The position numbers were made by a program, and so were the translations under genes. The notes under the pieces were generated by a model, which did not search any database, was not told the DNA's origin, and worked only from the letters and a program-made list of their open reading frames with translations. Source: Acididesulfobacillus acetoxydans (GTDB lineage: Bacteria > Bacillota > Desulfitobacteriia > Desulfitobacteriales > Desulfitobacteriaceae). Taken from it: DNA of 64,000 nt. Positions 35,431 to 43,395 of the stretch are shown here, in pieces. The DNA lies in NCBI RefSeq assembly GCF_900016645.1, contig NZ_CDGJ01000015.1; one strand, given 5' to 3'. How positions within the stretch are numbered: the first letter of the stretch is position 1; the number at the start of each line of letters is the position of its first letter.

Positions 35431-35505
35431 TGGAGCCGATGGTCAGAATCGAACTGACGACCTGCTCATTACGAGTGAGCTGCTCTACCGCTGAGCCACA
35501 TCGGC
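35431..35505 (-). tRNA. tRNA-Thr (anticodon CGT)
   Basis: Cloverleaf with perfect 7-bp acceptor stem GCCGATG / CATCGGC, encoded CCA, D-arm GGCTCAGCGGTAGAGC, anticodon stem-loop with CTCGTAA loop (anticodon CGT, codon ACG) and T-loop GTTCGATTC. It decodes threonine ACG. It borders a stretch of decayed accessory genes, as tRNA genes often do. Confidence 0.95.
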
Positions 35506-35605
35506 GTTTACCGGACGAATGTTATTTTACTTCATTTTCCGGTCCTCGTCAACCATCGGATTTGTGAACTATAACTATAATGCCCGGAACCGTGAGCGCC
35601 CGTTC

Positions 35606-35824
35606 CTAACTGTCTTTATCTTTTTTCTTGGGGGGTTTAGACGGATTCTTCGAGGACCTGTCGCTTATATCCGGATCAGGGAAATCCCGCATCGCCACAT
35701 TCAGTTCACTTTCGACCAACGCCCTACGAAACCACTCCTCTACTTTGAGATTTAGGGAAGAACAGGCTTTCTGAAACCTGCGCTTTTCCTCGGGAGTAAC
35801 TGGAAAGCATAAGAATTCCTCCAT
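35606..35824 (-). CDS. Small protein of unknown function
   Basis: 72 residues. The N-terminal half looks like a ribbon-helix-helix-like or helical domain (FPVTPEEKRRFQKACSSL, LKVEEWFRRALVESE). The C-terminus is Lys/Pro/Ser-rich and basic. The second ATG (35824) is chosen because a perfect anti-SD match GGAGGTGATC precedes it. Function unknown; a DNA-binding role would be a guess. Confidence 0.65.
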   Translation of the reverse strand: MEEFLCFPVTPEEKRRFQKACSSLNLKVEEWFRRALVESELNVAMRDFPDPDISDRSSKNPSKPPKKKDKDS

Positions 35825-36049
35825 AACGATCACCTCCATACTAATTAATTAGGCAAAAAACCGTAAAATCCTTCTTGGAAATTTTTAAGAGCGAGATTGT
35901 TCAGGGATTTGGCTGGACGGGGCATAATATCCGCCCGTTTGTGGTACCACTAACATGATTACGGAAGCCGGGGACGTCCGACGGCAGGAACGAAATCCCG
36001 AGGGAGCCGGGAGGGGATAAGGATTGAGCAGGGTCTGGGGGGTGGATAC

Positions 36050-36083
36050 CTCTATACGCTATGCGGGGTAGACTCAGATAGGG
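36050..36083 (+). repeat. Possible truncated copy of the double-hairpin repeat
   Basis: Contains ATGCGGGGTAGACTCAG, matching the 3' part of the hairpin-2 region (GGGGGTAGACTCAG) of copies B and D, without hairpin 1. It abuts the ribosome site of the amidohydrolase gene. Confidence 0.4.
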
Positions 36084-36093
36084 GGTGGACTCA

Positions 36094-37284
36094 ATGTCTT
36101 CGCTGGTCCTGAGGGACGCTTTGGTGGTAGATGTCACTTCCGGACGAATTGAAGAGAAGGATATATGGGTCAGGGAAGGCAAGCTTGTGTCGGCCCCCGC
36201 TCCGGGGGAGACGGCGCCAGGGGGTACCTATATAGACCTGGGAGGGGCTTATGTCCTGCCGGGGCTCATTGATTGCCACACCCATTTGGGAATTATCGAG
36301 GAAGCCACCGGAAAAATAGGGGTTGACAATAACGAGATATCGAACCCGGTTACTCCCGGGCTAAGAGGCATCGACGCGGTGAATCCGGTCGACATCGCGT
36401 TTCAGGACGCGGTCAAATCCGGGATAACGACAGTGATGAGCGGGCCGGGGAGTGACAATGTCGTGGGCGGTCAGAGTTTGGCCCTCAAGACTTATGGGAC
36501 GATCATTGACAAAATGCTTTTACGCCATCCGGTTGGGCTAAAGATCGCTTTGGGGGAAAATCCCATTACTACTTACGGACAGGACAAAAGATGCCCTGTA
36601 ACCCGGATGGCTACGGCGGCCTTGGTACGTGAACTCTTTCTCCGCACTCAGGATTACATGGAGCTAAAAGCGAGAGGGAGGATCAGAAGACGCGAGATGC
36701 AGCTCGAGGCTGTCATTCCGGTATTGACCGGAGAAATTTCTTTAAGGGCGCATGCTCACCGGGCAGACGATATAGTAACGGCGATCCGCATCGCCGAAGA
36801 GTTCGGTATTAAAAAGCTGGTCATTGAACACGGCACAGAGGCGGACATCGTCAAAGAGTACTTGAAAGAAAGGAATATCCCGGTGGCTTTCGGACCGATG
36901 CTGACACCCCGTATCAAAATGGAACTGCGCAAGCGCAACTACGGTTCCGTAGTGAGATTGGCGGAAGCAGGCATCAAGGTCGCACTTATTACGGACCATC
37001 CTTATAACTCGATCGACCAGCTAAGGACTATCGCGGCTTTGGCCGTTGCGGAGGGACTATCTCCCCTCGAGGCGATGAGGAGTGTGACCATACACCCGGC
37101 GGAAATCCTGGAGTGTGATCACAGGGTGGGAAAAATTGAACCCGGTCTGGACGCGGACCTGGTTGTCTTTGACGGGCCTCCCCTGGATATTAACTCAAAG
37201 GTGCTCCTGACAATGATCGACGGGACCATTGTCTATCGCAAGCCGGTGAACAGCACAGGTGCGCGGCACGAAACAGCCCGCTGA
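36094..37284 (+). CDS. Amidohydrolase (imidazolonepropionase-like)
   Basis: 396-residue metal-dependent hydrolase. LPGLIDCHTHLG supplies the HxH pair, LVIEHG and RAHAHR further ligands, and TDHPYN the catalytic Asp, in the usual TIM-barrel order. The C-terminal KIEPGLDADLVVFDGPPLD returns to the small beta domain. The substrate is unknown; relatives act on cyclic amides or amidines. ATG 36094 follows GGGGGTGG. It is a single gene, possibly acquired, because it is near the tRNA-linked accessory patch. Confidence 0.88.
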   Translation: MSSLVLRDALVVDVTSGRIEEKDIWVREGKLVSAPAPGETAPGGTYIDLGGAYVLPGLIDCHTHLGIIEEATGKIGVDNNEISNPVTPGLRGIDAVNPVDIAFQDAVKSGITTVMSGPGSDNVVGGQSLALKTYGTIIDKMLLRHPVGLKIALGENPITTYGQDKRCPVTRMATAALVRELFLRTQDYMELKARGRIRRREMQLEAVIPVLTGEISLRAHAHRADDIVTAIRIAEEFGIKKLVIEHGTEADIVKEYLKERNIPVAFGPMLTPRIKMELRKRNYGSVVRLAEAGIKVALITDHPYNSIDQLRTIAALAVAEGLSPLEAMRSVTIHPAEILECDHRVGKIEPGLDADLVVFDGPPLDINSKVLLTMIDGTIVYRKPVNSTGARHETAR

Positions 37285-37372
37285 ACCGGTTGTGCGGATG
37301 ACAGTAGGGTAAAGGGCTGTCGGTGTCCGGTCGTTCGACTCGACCCCCGTAGAAAGCCTAATCTAATCGTAA

Positions 37373-37452
37373 GATTCCCACTTGTGCAAGTGGGAGTGGT
37401 TCCCCATACTCTGCTTCGGTGGGGGCGGACTCAGCCTTTGGCCGTCATTGGA
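37373..37452 (+). repeat. Dispersed double-hairpin repeat, copy D
   Basis: Hairpin TTCCCACTT-GTGC-AAGTGGGAG (37375-37396), a CCCC/GGGG hairpin with a CTTCGG loop, GGACTCAGCC and GCCGTCATTGG. Similarity to copy B extends to about 37450. No AACGAGTTCACT end is seen. Confidence 0.8.
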
Positions 37453-37731
37453 TACTGTAATTATCTTTGCTCCAATACGAATAAAAAGGCCGGGGGCGGA
37501 GGCCCCTGACCGGATTGCGGCACTCGACAGAGGATCGAGAGCAGTGGGTGGCTTCGCGGCCCACACATAGAGGCTGAAGAATCGAGAAGTCAGAAATGCC
37601 GCAACTCACTAAGAGAATATGAGGTTAGGATTTGTCTCGTGACAGGGTTCGGGTGCGCCAATAGTTGGAAGTACTGCAATCCCAAGGTTGAAGGTTCGCA
37701 TTCTTATTTAGCGTGAAGCATGCAAATGGCT
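37453..37731. other. Intergenic region between the amidohydrolase and coat genes
   Basis: Convergent spacer with no supported gene. A GGCCGGGGGCGGAGGCCCC inverted repeat near 37490 might act as a terminator but lacks a T tract. Confidence 0.4.
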
Positions 37732-38001
37732 TTACGACGTCAGGCTTTGGGATTCCGTCAGGTCCTGTTTCAGCAGATCCAAAGGAGCAAGGTTTGGTTG
37801 GGCATACCAGCCTTTGTTTACGGCGATGTCGGCTAATCTGAAGTGGCGGTCGACAGAGGCATTCAGCACATTGATCAGGGTTTCGCGCAGGAGCGGATTG
37901 GTGGATTCGGCCAGCGCCATGGTCAACGAATGCAAGGCGAGCTTTGAGTCCTTCAACATATCCAGCGCATAATCCTTGTCCATCATGGGCGTATTCGGCA
38001 T
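37732..38001 (-). CDS. CotF-family spore coat-like protein
   Basis: 89 residues, helical, matching the CotF domain: DYALDMLKDSKLALHSLTMALAE in shortened form, then LRETLINVLNASVDRHFRLADIAVNKGWY. It is the second copy of the CotF-like gene in a duplicated pair; the other copy is at 38232-38540. It is the last gene of the four-gene unit. Such proteins are deposited on the spore surface by the mother cell; here that is inferred from the family. Confidence 0.85.
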   Translation of the reverse strand: MPNTPMMDKDYALDMLKDSKLALHSLTMALAESTNPLLRETLINVLNASVDRHFRLADIAVNKGWYAQPNLAPLDLLKQDLTESQSLTS

Positions 38002-38013
38002 TGTGTTTACCCC

Positions 38014-38226
38014 CTACTGGATGATCTGATTGGAATTTACGAACTGTTGGATGTCCCGTATTTGCTGCTTTTTGGCATTGACCGTGTCCTGGACAAAAGC
38101 GGAGAGTTCCTGATCCTGAATGGCGCTCAAACCGGACTCCATTTTTTTGGTGCAAATCATCTCTGAACCCAAGATTTCGTGAAGCTCCAATATTTCATGG
38201 GGCGCCAGTGTTGACTGCTGTCTCAC
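38014..38226 (-). CDS. Small CotF-partner helical protein
   Basis: 70 residues: LAPHEILELHEILGSEMIC followed by a long helix ending in a DIQQFV segment. Clearly paralogous to the 38558-38779 product (LTPHETLELHELLG...REIQDFLD). It resembles the N-terminal half of longer CotF/DUF-type coat proteins and alternates with CotF-like genes. The spacing to its neighbours is 5 and 12 bases. Confidence 0.8.
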   Translation of the reverse strand: MRQQSTLAPHEILELHEILGSEMICTKKMESGLSAIQDQELSAFVQDTVNAKKQQIRDIQQFVNSNQIIQ

Positions 38227-38231
38227 TTCTT

Positions 38232-38540
38232 TTAGCCTCCCTGATGTTGATGAGTCAGATGGGTCGAATTCGTGTAATCCCTTTTTAACTGTTCTGCGGG
38301 ACTTAGGTTGGGCTCATACCAATCATTATTGATGCAGAGGTCGCTGAGGCGAAAGTGCATTTTAAGGGCTGCGGTTAAGTCGTTTTTTAAAATCTGCCTC
38401 AATTCCGGAGTGCCGGCTTCCGCAATGGCGCCGGCCAAAGCCCCTAACGCGCACTTGGAGTCTTTGAGCATATCAAGCGCGACATCCGAATCCGTGAATT
38501 TTGTGCCTTCGTCGCCGAAGAGTTCATTAAACCAACCCAT
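38232..38540 (-). CDS. CotF-family spore coat-like protein
   Basis: 102 residues with VALDMLKDSKCALGALAGAI and LKMHFRLSDLCINNDWYEP, homologous to the 37732-38001 product. The N-terminal MGWFNELFGDEG and the His-rich tail are unique to this copy. It lies 17 bases after the 38558 gene, so they are transcribed together. Confidence 0.85.
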   Translation of the reverse strand: MGWFNELFGDEGTKFTDSDVALDMLKDSKCALGALAGAIAEAGTPELRQILKNDLTAALKMHFRLSDLCINNDWYEPNLSPAEQLKRDYTNSTHLTHQHQGG

Positions 38541-38557
38541 AATTTTGCCCCCTTATC

Positions 38558-38779
38558 TTACTGCATTGTGTCCGGGGAGCGTTTGTCCAAGAAGTCCTGG
38601 ATTTCCCGGATCTCCACGGTTTTCCGGTCGATGGCATCATCGATAAAACCGGTTAAGGCTGAATTGCGAACGCTTGTCTTGCTGACATTGAGCTTTTTCA
38701 ACATGGTAATCCTATTTCCCAAGAGCTCGTGCAGTTCAAGTGTCTCATGAGGTGTGAGGCGAAATTCTGTTTCCGGCAC
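38558..38779 (-). CDS. Small CotF-partner helical protein
   Basis: 73 residues, first gene of the coat unit. GTG 38779 is preferred because AAGGAGGT lies 9-10 bases upstream; a TTG two codons earlier is too close to it. LTPHETLELHELLG and the C-terminal EIREIQDFLDKR helix match its paralogue at 38014-38226. Confidence 0.78.
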   Translation of the reverse strand: MPETEFRLTPHETLELHELLGNRITMLKKLNVSKTSVRNSALTGFIDDAIDRKTVEIREIQDFLDKRSPDTMQ

Positions 38780-38809
38780 AGGCAAGGACCTCCTTCGGTA
38801 TTGCTGAAA

Positions 38810-38839
38810 TTAGTATGCAGAATGGCGTAAGAATTATTC
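38810..38839 (-). promoter_or_regulatory. Sigma-E-like sporulation promoter for the coat unit
   Basis: On the minus strand GAATAAT (38839-38833), 15-base spacer, CATACTAA (38817-38810), similar to the mother-cell sigma-E pattern (xxATATT, 14-15, CATACAxT). It lies 31 bases before the first coat start codon, fitting late-sporulation expression. Confidence 0.6.
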
Positions 38840-39007
38840 ACGGCACCAGCGAATGACTGGCTTTTTACCCGCCGCGCACCGGCCGAGGGCAGGATCTGGC
38901 CCCTTCGTGTCGAATCTCTAGGAAAATACGGACCGGAGACAGATAGAGGCGCAAATTCTCGGCACTGTGGCCGGTATACTTTGGGTACGATTAAAGAGGG
39001 GGATGAA

Positions 39008-39709
39008 TTGTCAGTGCCTACTAAGGAACCAAGGCCGGCCATGTACGCGCAAAGCGTAACTTGTCCGCTCTGCGACCATCGATTTAAAACAATGAAGGTG
39101 CGTTCCCGCCGCGCGACCCCACAGACTATCGACAGTGATTTTTGCCCACATTACGAAGCGGGGGGTTTGAACCCAAATCATTATCATATCAGCGTTTGCC
39201 CCGAGTGCGGGTTTGCTTTCAGCCAAGATTTCACGGACGATTTCCCGCCGCAAGCCAAGGAAGAAATCAGAAAACAGATCAGCGCTAAATGGGAGCGCCG
39301 CGATTTTGGTCGGATAAGGGACCTCAAACAAGTGATTGAGTCCTACAAGCTGGCGATCTATTCCGCGGCCCTTAAAGGTGAAAAGCATGCGATTCAAGGG
39401 GAGATCTGTCTGCGCCTGGCTTGGCTCTACCGGGAGGAGAGGAGTGAGGAGGAGGTAAGGTTCTTGCGTTTAGCTTTGGCGCAACTGGAGGATTCTTACA
39501 GGCACTCTGATTTTGGCGGAACGCCTCTGTCGGAAATGAAGGTTTTGTATTTGGCGGGGGAACTGCACCGCCGTTTGGGGCAATATCCGCAAGCCATAGC
39601 CTATTTTGCCAAAATCGCCGAGCATCCCAATCGTTCCCATGAGAGGGGAATCCTGAATTTGGCTCGTCAGCAGTGGAGAGCTACCGCCGAGGCTAACAGG
39701 GCCCAATAG
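39008..39709 (+). CDS. DUF2225 family protein
   Basis: 233 residues. The N-terminal zinc-binding part has SVTCPLCDHRF and SVCPECGFAFSQDF. The remainder is helical, TPR-like (ESYKLAIYSA, RLAWLYREE, YLAGELHRRLGQYPQAIAYF). This is the DUF2225 layout of clostridia and bacilli; function unknown. TTG 39008 has AGAGGGGGA upstream; other starts are possible within a few codons. A TATACT near 38974 may be its -10. Confidence 0.82.
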   Translation: MSVPTKEPRPAMYAQSVTCPLCDHRFKTMKVRSRRATPQTIDSDFCPHYEAGGLNPNHYHISVCPECGFAFSQDFTDDFPPQAKEEIRKQISAKWERRDFGRIRDLKQVIESYKLAIYSAALKGEKHAIQGEICLRLAWLYREERSEEEVRFLRLALAQLEDSYRHSDFGGTPLSEMKVLYLAGELHRRLGQYPQAIAYFAKIAEHPNRSHERGILNLARQQWRATAEANRAQ

Positions 39710-39995
39710 GAATACCCCACGCGGTGTCTTTTGCCGATCCCGGGATGGAGAAATATACCGACAGGTCCCAGCAGGAACACTCCACACCCGCTGCCGGCAA
39801 CATCGCCAGGGCGGCCGTTGTGACAAGAGGATCCGATGGAGACACTTTTACCCGGCGTGATAGCCATTGCTCAAAAGCACGCTAAAAATTTGTTTAAGGC
39901 CCTTTGCATCCCGCTGGATATAAACCTGAAAACATTGTATACTAACCCGGTAGGGGGGGTTACTATTCTGAGTTGAGAAAAAGGAGGAAAAAGTT

Positions 39996-40373
39996 ATGCC
40001 AACTGTGAGAGCTATTCCCGACGCGGAAGCCACTCCGGAGGTCCGGCAGATGTTTGCCCAACTCAAGGAGCAGTTAGGGGATGTTCCGCTTCCCATGCGC
40101 GCCATGGCCAATCATCCCGCTTACTTGAAGATGGTTCTGGGGAAAATGCAAACCGTCATGGGGTCCGAGGTATTGGATCAAAAGACGAAATTAGCGGTTG
40201 CCTTCGCCGTATCCGTCCTCAACAATTGTGAGATGTGCATTACCCAATACGGCAATCAACTGCATGAAGCGGGCTTCACGGATGAACAAATCGTGGAGAT
40301 TGCAGCCGTAATTGACCTTGTGGGTTCCATGAATCATTTCAATAACGGCATGCTGATTAAACCCGGGAAATAG
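39996..40373 (+). CDS. Carboxymuconolactone decarboxylase / AhpD-like protein
   Basis: 125 residues with the alkylhydroperoxidase signature NNCEMCITQYGNQLHEAGF (CxxC and downstream His) that cycles a disulfide in AhpD. It probably functions in peroxide or thiol redox defence as a small oligomer; the substrate is unknown. AAAGGAGG precedes ATG 39996. A terminator follows, so it is a single-gene unit. Confidence 0.9.
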   Translation: MPTVRAIPDAEATPEVRQMFAQLKEQLGDVPLPMRAMANHPAYLKMVLGKMQTVMGSEVLDQKTKLAVAFAVSVLNNCEMCITQYGNQLHEAGFTDEQIVEIAAVIDLVGSMNHFNNGMLIKPGK

Positions 40374-40411
40374 GCTCCATCCGGAAGCAATCCTTCCAGT
40401 CCGGCCGGCGA

Positions 40412-40448
40412 AGAAAAGAACCGCGCACCTTTGCCGGTTCTTTTTTTG
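40412..40448 (+). terminator. Terminator after the AhpD-like gene
   Basis: AAAGAACC / GGTTCTTT stem with a loop of about 13 bases, followed by a run of T. Confidence 0.85.
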
Positions 40449-40608
40449 TCCTGCCGCAAAGATAAAGCTTACGCGGGATGGGAAAACTTGCGTCAGCCCT
40501 GATTTATCCGATGACTCAAACCCTGATTTAACCTAAGCCCTGATTCAACCGGAAGCTCGCTTGACGATCAAGGCACCGGCTCAGTTTTCTTGACCGCAGT
40601 TTGCGTGC

Positions 40609-40680
40609 TCAAAAAAAGAACTCCCGCGTCCGGGAGTTTAAAGAGTGTTGCGCAATTGCCTTAATTCCAAAGGTGCTTTT
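40609..40680 (-). ncRNA. Predicted small RNA 1 of a tandem paralogous pair
   Basis: On the minus strand: TTGACC (40715-40710), 17-base spacer, TAAATT (40692-40687) with TGG extended -10, then about 70 transcribed bases ending in a perfect terminator AACTCCCG-GACG-CGGGAGTT and seven T. The 3' half, with GCGCAA just before the hairpin, is shared with the second copy 230 bases away. There is no open frame. Confidence 0.5.
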
Positions 40681-40840
40681 GAAATCAATTTACCATGAAC
40701 AAGCCTCAGGGTCAATAGAAGAAAATCCTGGAAAGAGAACCAATCGGGCGCCAGACTTCGCTGAAGGCGGATTTTCGGCCTAATTTGGTATATGTCAGAA
40801 ATTTTGTCGGGGTGGGGCTCTTCCCGCAGATGATTAAGGT

Positions 40841-40910
40841 AAAAAAGTAATCCCCGCGTCCGGGGATCAAAAAAGATTGCGCTAATGTCGGAAAAACAAA
40901 TTCTTTGTAT
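40841..40910 (-). ncRNA. Predicted small RNA 2 of a tandem paralogous pair
   Basis: On the minus strand: TTGACC (40946-40941), 18-base spacer, TAAATT (40922-40917) with TGG extended -10. The transcript of about 70 bases contains TTAGCGCAATC and ends in ATCCCCG-GACG-CGGGGAT followed by six T. The compensated stem differences from copy 1 (C-G for T-A type changes on both arms) support a conserved hairpin. A CCATGG palindrome lies in the promoter spacer. Confidence 0.5.
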
Positions 40911-41033
40911 AAAAGAAATTTACCATGGAAGGCCATGGTTGGTCAATACATCTCGCGAGTAAATTTATGGTAGGGAACGATAAATTGAGCCAAACCCGAC
41001 ATTTACCGGGCGTGAAGCTCGGGGGAGACCGCC

Positions 41034-41414
41034 TTAAAGTTCTCTGAAGATCTCTTGAATCCAAGCGAGAAGAGGTTCGCCGTCCCAGTCCCCGGCGGCC
41101 GTAAGAATGGCTCTGACCTTGTCCCGGCCCGGGAGTGTCCGGTTCAGCGCGAAAAGTTCTTCAATATAGCGTATTCCGTTGGGTGTCAATTTTACCACGT
41201 CTAAGACAACCCCTAAAGGTATGGATCTGTCTTCTCCCCAGATGAGGTGGGCGTTCTCTATGAACTCTTCGTCGAGGAGCTTTTTCAGCGCATAATTGAA
41301 CACATCCCGGGAAAGTCCGAGAGCCTCGTGATCGAGGCGGGTAAACTCGGGAAGATCCTTTTGATATTCCGTATAGAGAGCCAAGAGGACCTTTTGTTTG
41401 CTGTCCGGTCGCAT
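41034..41414 (-). CDS. YjcQ-family protein
   Basis: 126 residues similar to Bacillus YjcQ, a winged-helix-like protein of phage/accessory association. LALYTEYQKDLPEFTRLD, LKKLLDEEFIENAH and VKLTPNGIRYIEELF form the characteristic order. ATG 41414 is preceded by GGGGGG; an in-frame extension upstream is not supported. Function unknown. Confidence 0.78.
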   Translation of the reverse strand: MRPDSKQKVLLALYTEYQKDLPEFTRLDHEALGLSRDVFNYALKKLLDEEFIENAHLIWGEDRSIPLGVVLDVVKLTPNGIRYIEELFALNRTLPGRDKVRAILTAAGDWDGEPLLAWIQEIFREL

Positions 41415-41728
41415 ATCTACCCCCCTAAGTACTCCTGCCGCCGTGCCTGTCTTTTTCCGGCTGAATGTCCTTAGCGCCAAATCTCAATCCCAACCCGGGC
41501 AAGCTTTAATTCGACGCGCCTGTCCGCTTTCCCTTCTTGGCAAAAGAGAAAGTAAGGGTTAGCAAAGTATCGGGCGAAGTTCAGGGCTCACGGGTACCGG
41601 GGTCAGCCGGCCCCAATCCGGCGGCTGTTTTCCATAGTCTCGGGCCTTACTCCTGCCGGGATCAGCCTTCTCAGAGCAGCGGTTTGCGCGGAAAGAAGAT
41701 GACACGTTTACGCGAAGAGTATATGCGT
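41415..41728. other. Intergenic region, nothing recognised
   Basis: Spacer between two minus-strand genes. Short open frames occur but none has a ribosome site plus recognisable sequence. Confidence 0.4.
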
Positions 41729-41992
41729 TCACTTTAGGAGTCTGAAAGATATCAACCGTTGCATCCACCCGGCCAGGGGGCCGGGGTTCCAACTTTGCAG
41801 GCCCACGATGACAGTGGCCAAAACCAGAAGGATGATCAGGCTGACCAAGGTTAAGGTCACCTTAGTGTATCTGATCCAGTCAAAGCCGGCCGGCGCCGGC
41901 TCGCACCACTGCATGGCAGGGATGGCATCCTCTTCGGCCAAGGGATCCTTCCCTTCCTCATTGACTGTGCCGGGGGTATCTGTTTCACTCAA
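41729..41992 (-). CDS. Small single-pass membrane protein
   Basis: 87 residues. An acidic N-terminal part (SETDTPGTVNEEGKDPLAEED) in shortened view precedes one strong membrane helix (about 48-70, LVSLIILLVLATVIVGL) and a short basic end. The TTG at 41992 has AAAGGAGG 9 bases upstream; an ATG 12-13 codons earlier is the alternative. Not recognised. Confidence 0.6.
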   Translation of the reverse strand: MSETDTPGTVNEEGKDPLAEEDAIPAMQWCEPAPAGFDWIRYTKVTLTLVSLIILLVLATVIVGLQSWNPGPLAGWMQRLISFRLLK

Positions 41993-42196
41993 GGTGAACC
42001 CCTCCTTTCCGGTTGACATCATACCTATTGTATTTATATTCAAGCAGCGAACGAATTGGCTGCTTTTTGACAGGCAAACAGGGAAAAGTCCGGTAACGGA
42101 GAAACCGCTTTCAAGCAGTCGGCATAAGATATTGCGAAGCCGCGGCGGGCCCGGCGAACTCGCCGGCCCTGATCGGCGGCTTGCACCGAAAGCGAG

Positions 42197-43105
42197 GTGT
42201 GGGCGGTGGAATGGGCTCTGGCTATACCGCAGGGAATAAACCTGAAGCGGCTGGATGATCCGTGGGCTGAGAGTGCCTTGACGCCCGTGGCCCATGTGCG
42301 GGCGGTCATGGAAAAGGTGCTGGGTCCGGTGCGTTTTTCCCGTTTGTATTTTGGCCAAGAGTTTTGCGAGAAGGCCCTCCCGGCGGCTGGGGAACTGGAA
42401 GAGGTGCTGGCGGCGGCGCATGCTGCCGGTCTGGCCTTTACACTGGTGACCCCTTATGTGACGGAAACGGCGTTGGCCCGCAGCGAAGAACTTTTGGAGA
42501 GGCTGGTCCGGCTCGCTCCCCGAGCGGAAGTGGTGGTGAACGACTGGGGCCTCCTCTACCTGTTAAGCCGGAAATTCCCGACTTTGGTTCCGGTGTTGGG
42601 CCGACTTATGAACAAAATCCTGCGTGACCCACGCCTGAGCGGTTACCGGCTGGGCAAAGGGGAAGTTTCAACTCCTTTTCAAATGAGTTACTTAGCCGGT
42701 CCGGCTATGCAAACTCTGCTTGAAGAATTTAAAGTCAGGCGGATAGAGCTGGACTATCCCCCTCAAGGACTGGATCCGCATCTGCCGGATTGGGGCTACC
42801 GCTCCTCACTCTACGTGCCCCTGGCAGTGATCACGACGGGGCGAATTTGCCTGATGAATGCTTGGGGGATGGAGAAGGAGGAGAAATTTAAGACTTCCAG
42901 GCAAGCCTGCGACCGCAAATGCCGTTTCTACTGGCTGGAAATGTCCGATCCTTCCGGCCAGGTACGCAAGAGCAGGGATTGGCGTATTGTTCAAAAAGGG
43001 AACACAGTTTTTTATTTGCAGAGAGAGGATTTTTTGGCCAAAGGGTTGGAAGAGGCGGCAAGAACAGGTGTTAATCGCATTGTCTTCCAGCCGGAGCCGA
43101 TTTAG
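42197..43105 (+). CDS. U32-peptidase-associated protein
   Basis: 302 residues, TIM-barrel-like pattern with VVVNDWGLLYLL and LDYPPQGLD strands, and a Cys pair in RQACDRKCRFYW plus C at RICLMNAWG, suggestive of an Fe-S or metal site as in UbiV/YhbV-type members of the U32 superfamily. It is followed 290 bases later by a clear U32 gene, so the two may act as a pair, as UbiU/UbiV do. The start may be GTG 42197 or 42206. Confidence 0.65.
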   Translation: MWAVEWALAIPQGINLKRLDDPWAESALTPVAHVRAVMEKVLGPVRFSRLYFGQEFCEKALPAAGELEEVLAAAHAAGLAFTLVTPYVTETALARSEELLERLVRLAPRAEVVVNDWGLLYLLSRKFPTLVPVLGRLMNKILRDPRLSGYRLGKGEVSTPFQMSYLAGPAMQTLLEEFKVRRIELDYPPQGLDPHLPDWGYRSSLYVPLAVITTGRICLMNAWGMEKEEKFKTSRQACDRKCRFYWLEMSDPSGQVRKSRDWRIVQKGNTVFYLQREDFLAKGLEEAARTGVNRIVFQPEPI

Positions 43106-43395
43106 CAAGGGCCGGCCCCCAGCGGTGGGGGGCAATGATCTCGGTGCAATAGTCCTGTTGCGGGTGGTAACGGCTCCGGATACCTGCGGCGGGGAGATAG
43201 TGGTTACGGTGAAAAGATGAACGCTGCCTGCTTGACGGAAAAGAAATGGCGGCAGAGGGGACGGTTGGGCGATGAAATGACAGAGCTCAGGGGGCAAGGA
43301 TAGTTGGGATAGGCGGCAGGGGGACGGTGGTTGCGGTGAAATCTGCGGATGGGGTACGGTGACTTTAAGGGGAACGGAGTAAAGGGGGAACTCAT
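43106..43395. other. Purine-rich spacer within the U32 pair
   Basis: G-rich non-coding stretch with several GGTTACGGTG-like repeats; no gene. It ends in the ribosome site of the next gene (AAGGGGG). Confidence 0.45.
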
